In this document: positions 8,745 through 16,388 of the stretch, piece after piece
How positions within the stretch are numbered: the first letter of the stretch is position 1
Layout of the letters: every line of letters begins with the position of its first letter
NCBI RefSeq assembly: GCF_022440845.1
Contig: NZ_JAKNTO010000001.1
Location: 1,054,001-1,118,000, forward strand
From: Ruminococcus sp. OA3
GTDB taxonomy: Bacteria > Bacillota > Clostridia > Lachnospirales > Lachnospiraceae
Direction: 5' to 3'
Length of the DNA stretch: 64,000 nucleotides
The notes under the pieces: generated by a model
The model's input: only the letters and a program-made list of their open reading frames with translations
Told to the model about the DNA's origin: nothing
Databases searched by the model: none
Position numbers and translations under genes: made by a program

Positions 8745-9767
8745 ATGAGATTGAAAAGCATATCAGAACTAAAGAATTTTAATACAGAACGAATTCGTGA
8801 AGCAATACAGGGAAAGAAGATATTTACAAAATCAATGATCTTCCGAGATACATCACTCAGTATGGCAACCTGCGGCAATACGATCAATGATATGATTGAG
8901 AACGGAGAAGTCATACAGGTAGACCGGGAAGAGCTGCAGATGGGACGTCCGGTCGCACGGTTTACCTACAACAGGGATTATCTGCATGTTATGGGTGCAT
9001 CGGTTTTTACCGAAAATCATAAATACACCGCAAAGATCGTGATCACTGATGCACTTGGGGACACCCTGAATCATAGATGCTGTGATTATGAGGAATTTAA
9101 TTATGAGGACCTGCTGCAGCTTTTATCAGAAGAGCTGCAGATGGATCCGCTTATTAAAGGGATTGAAATCGGTGTCCCGGGGGTCATAAATGGGGACATG
9201 CTCGAAAAGTGTGATATCCAGTCTTTGGCAGGGCTCAAACTGGGACGCATGATTGAAGAGGAATTGCATGTCACGGTGCAGGTGAAGAACGATATGGATT
9301 ACATGGCATACGGCGCATACCATACGAAATCTGAAAAGAGGGGCAACCTGGCAGCACTTTATTTTCCGCACGACAGTAAGGGGATCGTTGGCTGCGGATT
9401 TGTCATTGACGGCAGGGTTTTGAAAGGCTTTTCTAATTTTGCGGGAGAACTGTATGCGATTCCGGAGGCATTTGGGATTTCCAGACAGCAGCAGGCAAAT
9501 GCGTGGAAGTGCAGAGATGATTTCCTGAAATATGCAGCGGCTATGATACTGACGGTTGTCGCCAGCATTAATCCGGAGGAAATCATTATCATGGGAAGTA
9601 ATGTGCAGGACGGGGAGCTGTCATGGATCAAAAACTATTGTGCCGGTATCATACCGGAGAAGCATATGGTCAATATCAGCATAGATGATAAATATAAAGA
9701 AACCTACAGCAGTGGACTGATCAAATCAGCGCTGAACAGGCTTCTGTTTCCGGTTTCTGAAGTTTAA
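8745..9767 (+). CDS. ROK-family transcriptional regulator (paralogue 1)
   Basis: 340 residues. The N-terminal ~70 residues form a winged helix-turn-helix (TSLSMATCGNTINDMIENGEV, then wing residues MGRPV). Residues 80-340 are a ROK fold with GIPG-like (IGVPGV), NDMDYMAYGAYH and GCGFVIDGRVLKG...FAGE segments. The zinc-binding CxCGxxGC motif and a normal DxGGT kinase loop are missing, so it is probably a ligand-sensing repressor and not a kinase. It is followed at once by a paralogue with the same layout. A strong promoter and AAAAGGAGTTC ribosome site precede it. Its likely targets are its own promoter and neighbouring AT-rich promoters carrying the same half-sites (inference). Confidence 0.8.
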   Translation: MRLKSISELKNFNTERIREAIQGKKIFTKSMIFRDTSLSMATCGNTINDMIENGEVIQVDREELQMGRPVARFTYNRDYLHVMGASVFTENHKYTAKIVITDALGDTLNHRCCDYEEFNYEDLLQLLSEELQMDPLIKGIEIGVPGVINGDMLEKCDIQSLAGLKLGRMIEEELHVTVQVKNDMDYMAYGAYHTKSEKRGNLAALYFPHDSKGIVGCGFVIDGRVLKGFSNFAGELYAIPEAFGISRQQQANAWKCRDDFLKYAAAMILTVVASINPEEIIIMGSNVQDGELSWIKNYCAGIIPEKHMVNISIDDKYKETYSSGLIKSALNRLLFPVSEV

Positions 9768-9769
9768 GA

Positions 9770-9822
9770 TTGATAATCAGAAAAAAGTAAGTTATAATAA
9801 CACATATAAATAGTGTTATTAT
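9770..9822 (+). promoter_or_regulatory. Promoter with overlapping 10-bp-arm palindromic operator for the second ROK gene
   Basis: TTGATA (9770-9775), exactly 17 bases, TATAAT (9793-9798). A perfect inverted repeat, ATAATAACAC (9794-9803) and GTGTTATTAT (9813-9822) with a 9-base spacer, overlaps the -10 box and the likely start site. This is the geometry expected of an autorepressor operator. The left 13 bases of the inner part (ATAACACATATAA) recur in reverse orientation in the 22707-22735 promoter. Confidence 0.75.
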
Positions 9823-9854
9823 TAATTGATGAAATGTAGGTGAAGGAAAAGAAA

Positions 9855-10880
9855 ATGGTATCTTGGAGCACACCGGATCTTAAACTTTACAATAAAGAGC
9901 TGATTCGGAAAGAAATTCAGAATAACGAAACATGCAGGAAATCACAGATTGCACAGCTGACCTCACTGAGCATCGGGACGTGCAACACGGCGATCAACGA
10001 AATGCTGAGAGACAATGAGATCATTAAGGTCGATCAGGAAGAACTGATCATGGGGCGCCCTGCGGACAGATTCTGTTACAATAAAGATTATTTCCATGTG
10101 ATGGGAATGTACTTAAGCGGAGAGCACAGATGTAATCTGATTGAATATGCTGTCGCGGACGCGCTTGGAAATGAGAACATACATGAATCTCTCGAGACCG
10201 AAGTTATCACGTATGAGGTGATCGAGAAGATTGTAGATGAAATGCTGACTGCTGATCCCCTGATCAGGAGTCTGTCTATTGGAATACCCGGAATCACAAG
10301 CAGCGGAGTCGTGGAACGGTGTGATATTTCTACGATTGTCGGAGTGGATCTGGAGGGGCAGCTGCGCAGAAAGTTTCATATCGATGTGGAAGTGCGCAAT
10401 GACATGGATTTTATTGCGTATGGAGCCTATCATACGATTTACAATGGATCTGCCAATATGGCGGCTGTATTTTTTCCGTCTGAGAGTGAAGGTACGGTAG
10501 GCTGCGGGTTTGTGGTAAACGGAAAAGTCCTGAGAGGTTACACTAAGTTTTCCGGAGAAGTTTCTTATATTCTGGAGGGATTCGGCATTTCCAGAAAGCA
10601 GCAGGCCAAGTACTGGGGGGACCGGGACATCTTTCTGGTCTACGCAGCGCAGATCGTCCTGATCATCATCGCCACACTGGACCCGGAGGAGATCGTGCTG
10701 ATAGGCAATGGCATCCACCAGGATGAAGTACCGGTAATCTCAGAGTTCTGCAGTAAGATCGTATCCGACAGTCATATTCCAAAGATCATTGCGACCAGTG
10801 ACTATGCAAATAATTATATTAAGGGGCTGGTCAGAGCGTCCATCAACAGAATCTCTTTTCCAATTTCCGAGCCGCTTTAA
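9855..10880 (+). CDS. ROK-family transcriptional regulator (paralogue 2)
   Basis: About 341 residues. The frame can begin at GTG 9840, but ATG 9855 has AAGGA 7 bases upstream and aligns residue for residue with the N-terminus of paralogue 1. It has the same architecture: N-terminal winged HTH (TSLSIGTCNTAINEML, wing MGRPADRF), then a degenerate ROK domain with IGIPGI, NDMDFIAYGAYH and GCGFVVNGKVLRG...FSGE. It too lacks the CxCGxxGC zinc site. Tandem duplication followed by divergence is evident. The palindrome at 9794-9822 in its own promoter suggests autoregulation, and the shared sequence at the second aldehyde dehydrogenase promoter suggests a wider regulon. Confidence 0.8.
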   Translation: MVSWSTPDLKLYNKELIRKEIQNNETCRKSQIAQLTSLSIGTCNTAINEMLRDNEIIKVDQEELIMGRPADRFCYNKDYFHVMGMYLSGEHRCNLIEYAVADALGNENIHESLETEVITYEVIEKIVDEMLTADPLIRSLSIGIPGITSSGVVERCDISTIVGVDLEGQLRRKFHIDVEVRNDMDFIAYGAYHTIYNGSANMAAVFFPSESEGTVGCGFVVNGKVLRGYTKFSGEVSYILEGFGISRKQQAKYWGDRDIFLVYAAQIVLIIIATLDPEEIVLIGNGIHQDEVPVISEFCSKIVSDSHIPKIIATSDYANNYIKGLVRASINRISFPISEPL

Positions 10881-10904
10881 TCACAGAATATCTAAATCAA
10901 AAAC

Positions 10905-10935
10905 AATGCAGTTTAAAAAAAGCTGCATTATTTTT
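10905..10935 (+). terminator. Rho-independent terminator after the second ROK gene
   Basis: AATGCAG (10905-10911) pairs with CTGCATT (10923-10929), followed by ATTTTT. It separates the ROK gene from the UvrA-like gene. Confidence 0.7.
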
Positions 10936-10960
10936 GCACAATTAATATAATACTTATAAT
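10934..10960 (+). promoter_or_regulatory. Putative promoter of the UvrA-like gene with ATACTTAT half-site
   Basis: TTGCAC (10934-10939) and TATAAT (10955-10960), spacer 15; a second TATAAT is at 10946-10951. ATACTTAT (10950-10957) overlaps the -10 region and is the same half-site found twice in the glutamate dehydrogenase promoter. Confidence 0.45.
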
Positions 10961-10998
10961 AAATGCCGTATAATAAGCCTGAGATTATGGAGGTACAT

Positions 10999-13266
10999 AT
11001 GCCTGAATTTATTAAAATTCGCGGAGCAAGAGAGAATAATTTAAAGAATATCAGTCTGGACATTCCAAAGGGAAAGATTGTCGCCTTCGTCGGTGTGTCT
11101 GGTTCAGGGAAAACATCAATCGTTTTTGACACTGTTGCATCGGAATCCATGCGGCAGCTCTATGAGACATTTCCGCCGTACGTAAGAAACAGAATGCCGT
11201 ACTACCAGGCGCCAGAGGCGGATGAGATATGCAATCTGACAACGGCAATCGTGATAGATCAGAAGACATACGGCGGCGACGTACGGTCAACGGCAGGCAC
11301 GATGACTGATATCAGTCCGATGCTGCGGATCCTCTTTTCACGATGTGCCGACCATTCCGCGGGGGCATCCAGCGCGTATTCCTTTAATGATCCGTCTGGC
11401 ATGTGCCCCGTATGTTCAGGGCTTGGCAGAACCGTCCGGTTCAACATGGACAGAGTGCTGGACATGAAAAAATCGCTGAACGAGGGGGCGATTCGTCTGC
11501 CGGGGTTCCAGATCGGTACTTATCAGTGGCAGATGTATGCGAACAGCGGAAGGTTTGACATTGATAAACCATTAAAGGACTATACCGAAGAGGAACTGGA
11601 CTTTTTTCTCCACGGATCGGATCTCATCGTCGAGATTAAAAATACCACCGGAAAAGTGTGGGACAGCTCTTACAATCTGACTTACGAGGGGCTCCTGGAC
11701 CGCATTGACCGTCTGTATCTCAATAAGGCAAAAAAAACAGCCGGCAAAGCCGCGATAAACCTGGTCCATGATTTTACGGATGAGAGTGAGTGTCCGTACT
11801 GTCATGGAACAAGACTGAAGCCGGAAGCGCTGGATAGCAAGATTGCCGGATACAGCATCTGGGATATGGGACAGATGGAAGTTACCGAATTGATATCCGT
11901 TCTTCAGAATATCGAAGATCCCGGGATTGAAAGAGTGGCGGAGAAGATTGTCGCCCGGCTGAAAGATATCGATAATATCGGGCTGGGCTATCTGAATCTG
12001 AACCGAGCTGCCAATACGCTGTCGGGCGGGGAGGCACAGAGACTGAAGATCGTCAGGCATCTGGGCAGCGGCCTTGTAGGCATTACTTATATTTTTGATG
12101 AGCCAAGTGCAGGTCTGCATCCGAGAGACATCGTCAGACTGAATACGTTGATGAAGCAGTTGCGGGACCGCGGAAATACGGTGCTCGTTGTGGAACACAA
12201 CAGGGCGGTCATTGACATTGCTGATGAAGTTATTGAAGTGGGACCCAAAGCCGGACGCGGTGGCGGCAGCATTATTTTTCAGGGAAATCTGGCTGATCTG
12301 ATGAAGGCGGATACTCCGACCGGACACTGGTTTCGTGACCCCGCAGCCATAAACCAAAATCCGAGAAAAAGCCGGAATTTCCTGGAACTTAGAAACTGCA
12401 ATATGAATAATCTGAAGAATATTGATGTAAATATACCTGTCCATGCGCTGACGGCGGTCACGGGCATTGCCGGATCGGGGAAAAGTTCGCTGGTGTGCGG
12501 CGAGCTGATCAGGCAGTATCAGGATGTGATACATATCAGCCAGTCCCCGATCGGAGCCAACAGCCGGTCTAACCCGGCAAGCTACATCGGCATCATGGAT
12601 GATATACGGAGGGAGTTTGCCAGGGCCAGCGGCAAAGGCGCCGGATGGTTCAGCTTTAATTCCAGGGGAGCCTGCCCGGTCTGCAGGGGAAAGGGAATCG
12701 TAATGACGGAGATGGCGTTCATGGATCCGGTCACTGTTGCCTGCGAGGCATGCGGGGGTAAAAGATATAATGATGAAGCGCTATCCCATAGATATTGCGG
12801 TAAGACAATTGCCGAGGTGCTGGATATGACGGTTGCAGATGCGATGGAATTCTTCAGGACGCCCAAGATCACCGCCAAGCTGCGCACACTGAGCGAAGTA
12901 GGGCTTGATTATCTGACCCTGGGGCAGCCGACATCGACTTTGTCCGGAGGGGAATGCCAGAGAATCAAGCTGGCGGCACATCTGAAGAATAAAAATGGCA
13001 TTTATGTCATGGATGAGCCCGCCTCAGGCCTGCACGGCATAGATATCAGACTGCTGATGCGGCTGCTGAACCGTCTGGTTGATAATGGGAACACGGTCAT
13101 TGTGGTAGAGCACAGATATGATGTAATCTGTCAGGCTGACTGGATCATTGATATGGGACCGTCAGGCGGAACAGGGGGCGGAGAAATTATATTTGAAGGA
13201 ACCGTCAGAGATCTGCTGCACTGTGAAAACTCATTTACAGCAAAATATATGAAAAGGGAAATTTAA
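10999..13266 (+). CDS. Short UvrA-like ABC-type ATPase
   Basis: About 755 residues from ATG 10999, which has GGAGG correctly spaced; the frame is open from 10963. The layout is UvrA-like: Walker A GVSGSGKTS near residue 32, a zinc module (CPVCSGLG, later CPYCHGT), signature LSGGEAQR near 341, second Walker A GIAGSGKSS near 489, second zinc module (CPVCRGKG, CEACGGK) and LSGGECQR near 648. True UvrA is about 940 residues; this one is shorter in the first insertion where UvrA binds UvrB, so it is probably a UvrA2/DrrC-like paralogue linked to DNA lesions or drug tolerance and not the main repair protein. It is monocistronic, with its own promoter bearing a candidate ROK half-site. Confidence 0.85.
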   Translation: MPEFIKIRGARENNLKNISLDIPKGKIVAFVGVSGSGKTSIVFDTVASESMRQLYETFPPYVRNRMPYYQAPEADEICNLTTAIVIDQKTYGGDVRSTAGTMTDISPMLRILFSRCADHSAGASSAYSFNDPSGMCPVCSGLGRTVRFNMDRVLDMKKSLNEGAIRLPGFQIGTYQWQMYANSGRFDIDKPLKDYTEEELDFFLHGSDLIVEIKNTTGKVWDSSYNLTYEGLLDRIDRLYLNKAKKTAGKAAINLVHDFTDESECPYCHGTRLKPEALDSKIAGYSIWDMGQMEVTELISVLQNIEDPGIERVAEKIVARLKDIDNIGLGYLNLNRAANTLSGGEAQRLKIVRHLGSGLVGITYIFDEPSAGLHPRDIVRLNTLMKQLRDRGNTVLVVEHNRAVIDIADEVIEVGPKAGRGGGSIIFQGNLADLMKADTPTGHWFRDPAAINQNPRKSRNFLELRNCNMNNLKNIDVNIPVHALTAVTGIAGSGKSSLVCGELIRQYQDVIHISQSPIGANSRSNPASYIGIMDDIRREFARASGKGAGWFSFNSRGACPVCRGKGIVMTEMAFMDPVTVACEACGGKRYNDEALSHRYCGKTIAEVLDMTVADAMEFFRTPKITAKLRTLSEVGLDYLTLGQPTSTLSGGECQRIKLAAHLKNKNGIYVMDEPASGLHGIDIRLLMRLLNRLVDNGNTVIVVEHRYDVICQADWIIDMGPSGGTGGGEIIFEGTVRDLLHCENSFTAKYMKREI

Positions 13267-13289
13267 AGCTCCGAAAAAAAGTTATTATA

Positions 13290-13341
13290 ATACTTAAAAT
13301 AAATCTTGACAAATACTTATTATAATATATAATATAAGTAT
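13290..13341 (+). promoter_or_regulatory. Glutamate dehydrogenase promoter with inverted ATACTTAT/ATAAGTAT operator
   Basis: TTGACA (13306-13311), 16 bases, TATAAT (13328-13333). The core is bracketed by a perfect inverted repeat, ATACTTAT (13313-13320) and ATAAGTAT (13334-13341), spacer 13. A further ATACTTA lies at 13290-13296. A protein bound here would cover the spacer and the start site, so repression is likely. Confidence 0.65.
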
Positions 13342-13377
13342 CAAATAAAATAAAACGAGTAAAAGGAGAGTAGAGAA

Positions 13378-14640
13378 GTGGCAGAGAAATATAATCCGTT
13401 TGACAATGTCCTGGCAGCAGTTGACAATGCAGCATCGATTCTTGGATATAAGGAGAAAGAGTACGCGGCTTTAAAGCATCCGGAAAGAGAGCTGAAGGTT
13501 TCCATCCCCATGGTGATGGATGACGGAAACGTCCGTGTATTTGACGCGTACCGTGTACAGCACTCCACATCCAGAGGTCCTGCGAAAGGAGGAATCCGTT
13601 TCCACCAGAATGTAAACCAGGATGAGGTGAAAGCACTCGCGGCATGGATGTCATTCAAGTGTGCAGTCGTTAATGTACCTTATGGAGGCGGCAAGGGAGG
13701 AGTCGTAGTTCAGCCGAACGAACTGTCTGAGCATGAGCTGCATGAGCTGACAAGGAAATATACGACAGCGATTGCTCCGATTATCGGACCGGAAGAAGAT
13801 ATCCCGGCGCCGGATGTGGGAACAACGCCGCAGATCATGGCATGGTTCATGGATACATACAGCTCTCTCCAGGGACACAGTGTACTAAACTGCGTGACAG
13901 GAAAGCCGATTGGTCTCGGGGGAATCCTCGGAAGAGGGGATGCCACAGGACGCGGAGTTATGATCACCGTAAAAAATATCCTGCATAAGATGAACAAACC
14001 GCTCCAGGGTGCAAAAGTTGCAATCCAGGGGATGGGGAATGTGGGAAGCGCGACGGCCAGATTTCTCTCCGCTGAGGGAATGAAGGTAGTGGCAGTCAGC
14101 GATGTGTCGTGCGGGCTTTACAAAGCAGACGGGCTTAACATCCCGGCAATCCTTGAGTACCTGAGTAAAGACAGAAAAAATCTGCTGAAGGATTACACAG
14201 AAGAAGGAGCAAAGATCATCGACAACGGAGAACTGCTGGAGACAGAGGTTGACGTGCTGATACCGGCGGCCATGGAGAATATGATCAATGAGGACAATGC
14301 AGACAGGATTAAAGCGCCGGTTATCGTGGAGGCAGCGAACGGCCCGGTAACCAAAGAGGCAGATGAGATTCTTGAAAAAATGGGGATCATCGTTGTGCCG
14401 GATATCCTGGCAAATGCCGGCGGAGTGGTAGTATCCTACTTTGAATGGGTACAGAATACACAGGCATTCTGCTGGACGGAGGATCAGGTGATCTATCAGC
14501 TGAAGTCGATGATGGATGATGCATTTGAGAGCGTATGGAGTATTGCAAAAGACAATAATGTGACACTGAGGACAGGGGCTTATCTGATCGCAGTGAAAAG
14601 AGTTGTAGAGGCACAGAACGGACGCGGACTCTATGTCTGA
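13378..14640 (+). CDS. gdhA: Glutamate dehydrogenase (Glu/Leu/Phe/Val dehydrogenase family)
   Basis: 420 residues, the usual length for hexameric NAD-type glutamate dehydrogenase. Start codon is GTG 13378 after AAAGGAGAG. The substrate region KGGIRFHQNVNQDEVKAL and VPYGGGKGGV contains the catalytic Lys residues, PAPDVGT the catalytic Asp, and GMGNVGSA the NAD-binding Rossmann glycines near residue 221. It interconverts glutamate and 2-oxoglutarate plus ammonia in the cytoplasm. In amino-acid fermenters it regenerates the amino acceptor for aminotransferases such as the one at the left edge of the window (inference). A strong promoter with an inverted-repeat operator precedes it. Leucine or valine dehydrogenase is a less likely alternative. 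Confidence 0.9.
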   Translation: MAEKYNPFDNVLAAVDNAASILGYKEKEYAALKHPERELKVSIPMVMDDGNVRVFDAYRVQHSTSRGPAKGGIRFHQNVNQDEVKALAAWMSFKCAVVNVPYGGGKGGVVVQPNELSEHELHELTRKYTTAIAPIIGPEEDIPAPDVGTTPQIMAWFMDTYSSLQGHSVLNCVTGKPIGLGGILGRGDATGRGVMITVKNILHKMNKPLQGAKVAIQGMGNVGSATARFLSAEGMKVVAVSDVSCGLYKADGLNIPAILEYLSKDRKNLLKDYTEEGAKIIDNGELLETEVDVLIPAAMENMINEDNADRIKAPVIVEAANGPVTKEADEILEKMGIIVVPDILANAGGVVVSYFEWVQNTQAFCWTEDQVIYQLKSMMDDAFESVWSIAKDNNVTLRTGAYLIAVKRVVEAQNGRGLYV

Positions 14641-14665
14641 CGGCGGACAGTCATAGAGCATGTCA

Positions 14666-14698
14666 CTTCCGGGCCTGGCGTGGGTGCAGGTCCGGGAG
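14666..14698 (+). other. Strong hairpin between gdhA and the first aldehyde dehydrogenase gene
   Basis: CTTCCGGGCCTG (14666-14677) pairs with CAGGTCCGGGAG (14687-14698) over 12 positions with two G-U pairs and a 9-base loop. No T-run follows, so it may be an RNA-stabilising or attenuating structure instead of a classical terminator. Confidence 0.5.
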
Positions 14699-14759
14699 CG
14701 TACAATAAATATAAGAAATTCAGAATAAACAGTTATAAAAACAGATGGAGGAAATAAAT

Positions 14760-16246
14760 ATGGAAATGAGAGACATTATTGACATTTCAACGAACGAAGT
14801 GATCGGACAGGCGCCGTGGTACAACGGGGAAGAGCTGGCGAAGATGGTGGACGTCGCATTCGACGCGCAGCCGGACTGGGAGCGTGCACCGCTCTTTGAG
14901 AGAGGGCAGATCCTTTACCGGTACTGTGACCTGATCGACGAGAACCGGGATGAGATCGCGAGGCTGGCATCGCTGGAGATGGGAAAACCGATCCTACAGT
15001 CCCGGGCGGAGACCACGTATGCCGCAGAGATCGGACGCGCCAACATCGAACACGGGAAACATCTCTACGGTGAAGTCCTGCAGGACAGCTCCGAGGGATA
15101 TGAGAACGACGTGGTCATGGTCCGCCGGGAGGCGCTCGGCGTTGTCGTCGTGATGCTGCCGTTCAACTACCCTGCAGAGCTGACCCTCCAGAAAGTGGCG
15201 CCGGCGCTGCTGATGGGAAATGCGGTCATCATGAAAGCTTCCGACAAGGCACAGCTGTGCGTGAAGAAGCTGGTAGACCTGGCACATGAGGCGGGGGTAC
15301 CAAAAGACGTCCTGTTCTACTGCTGCGGGGACCTTGAGGACTGCAGGACGAACCTGCTGAGGAACAAGAAGGTCAACTGCCTGGCACTGACGGGAAGCAC
15401 GGCGGCAGGTGCAGAGATCATGAAGGATGCGGCAGAGGACATCAAAGATGTTGTGCTGGAGCTTGGCGGAAACGACCCGCTGATCGTGACGGAGGAATGT
15501 GCAGACGATCCGGAGATGCTGGCAAAAGCGATCGAATGCCTCGGATGGGGACGGATCATCGAGAACAACGGCCAGGTATGCGCCTCCCCGAAACGGACGC
15601 TGGTACATAGACGTGCGCACGATGCATTCGTAAAAGCGCTGGTGAAATTCGTGAGTTCCCTGAAGAGGGGCCATGCGACAGACCCGGAGGCACAGCTGAC
15701 AAGGCTGGTGACAGAGGAAGCAGCACAGAGAGTGGTGGAGCAGGTCCAGCATACGGTAGGCCAGGGGGCGACACTGGTGTACGGAGGGAAGCGTGACGGT
15801 GCGGCGATGGATGTGACGATCCTGGACAACGTGACGGTGGACATGGACATTGCGACGGATATGGAAGTGTTCGGGCCGGTAGTGCCGATCATCACATTTG
15901 ATACGGATGAAGAGGCGGTTGCGATCGCAAACGCATCGAAATACGGCCTGAGTGCATCTGTGATCACAAATGATATGAAGAAAAGCTTCTACTACACGGA
16001 AGCGATCGAGGCATCGGCGGTATGGGTAAACGGTTCATCCGCACTGCGCCACAATGACCAGCCGTTCGGGGGAACGAAGAGTACGGGAATCGGAAACGAG
16101 GGAGGCGGTTACTCCTGTGAGGAATTCAGCCGTCTGAAGACGTACGGGTTCTGCGGGGTGTCCCCGAAGAAGCGCCTGTTTGACCACGGCGACGGAATGG
16201 GAGATTTCCTCGGGAACATCCGCAAGATGGTCCTGGAAGAGCTTGA
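14760..16246 (+). repeat. Direct repeat of the aldehyde dehydrogenase gene (copy 1)
   Basis: About 1.49 kb that is about 99.3% identical to 22806-24292. Identity starts at the start codon region and stops at the last codons; the flanks differ. See the repeat finding. Confidence 0.9.
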
Positions 16247-16250
16247 CTGA
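14760..16250 (+). CDS. NAD(P)-dependent aldehyde dehydrogenase, copy 1
   Basis: About 496 residues from ATG 14760, which has GGAGG (14747-14751) 8 bases upstream; the frame also contains ATG 14745. Catalytic residues of the ALDH superfamily are visible: Glu in LELGGNDP, Cys in NNGQVCASPKR, and the NAD-binding FNYPAELTL and TGSTAAG loops. The C-terminal FGGTKSTGIGNEGG fits soluble semialdehyde or succinate-semialdehyde types. It oxidises an unidentified aldehyde to the acid in the cytoplasm. Codon use is richer in GC-ending codons than that of neighbours, consistent with high expression. It is nearly identical to the gene at 22806-24293: I count 10 base differences over about 1.49 kb, one changing the protein (Val to Ile), plus one extra C-terminal Asp here. 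Confidence 0.9.
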   Translation: MEMRDIIDISTNEVIGQAPWYNGEELAKMVDVAFDAQPDWERAPLFERGQILYRYCDLIDENRDEIARLASLEMGKPILQSRAETTYAAEIGRANIEHGKHLYGEVLQDSSEGYENDVVMVRREALGVVVVMLPFNYPAELTLQKVAPALLMGNAVIMKASDKAQLCVKKLVDLAHEAGVPKDVLFYCCGDLEDCRTNLLRNKKVNCLALTGSTAAGAEIMKDAAEDIKDVVLELGGNDPLIVTEECADDPEMLAKAIECLGWGRIIENNGQVCASPKRTLVHRRAHDAFVKALVKFVSSLKRGHATDPEAQLTRLVTEEAAQRVVEQVQHTVGQGATLVYGGKRDGAAMDVTILDNVTVDMDIATDMEVFGPVVPIITFDTDEEAVAIANASKYGLSASVITNDMKKSFYYTEAIEASAVWVNGSSALRHNDQPFGGTKSTGIGNEGGGYSCEEFSRLKTYGFCGVSPKKRLFDHGDGMGDFLGNIRKMVLEELD

Positions 16251-16274
16251 TACGTTATAAGAACAGCTATAAGA

Positions 16275-16350
16275 CCGCACCGGAATATTTCCGGTGCGGA
16301 TATAAAATACCGGGGCTTATCCAGCGGACTGTAATTGGATAGGCTTTTTT
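16275..16350 (+). terminator. Two consecutive hairpins ending the aldehyde dehydrogenase unit
   Basis: First hairpin: CCGCACCGGAA (16275-16285) and TTCCGGTGCGG (16289-16299), perfect 11-bp arms with a 3-base loop and no T-run. Second: GCTTATCCA (16315-16323) and TGGATAGGC (16336-16344), followed by six T, a textbook rho-independent terminator. Confidence 0.85.
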
Positions 16351-16388
16351 CAGTACGGTAGAGAGCGGGAAAATAGAGGAGAGGGCGT

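Noticed and set aside
11572-12534. Minus-strand open frame of 320 residues inside the UvrA-like gene
   Set aside because: Antisense shadow of a well-conserved gene; no start signals.
15317-15967. Long minus-strand open frames inside both aldehyde dehydrogenase genes (216-321 residues)
   Set aside because: They mirror the codon structure of the real gene, have no ribosome site, and appear identically in both copies.
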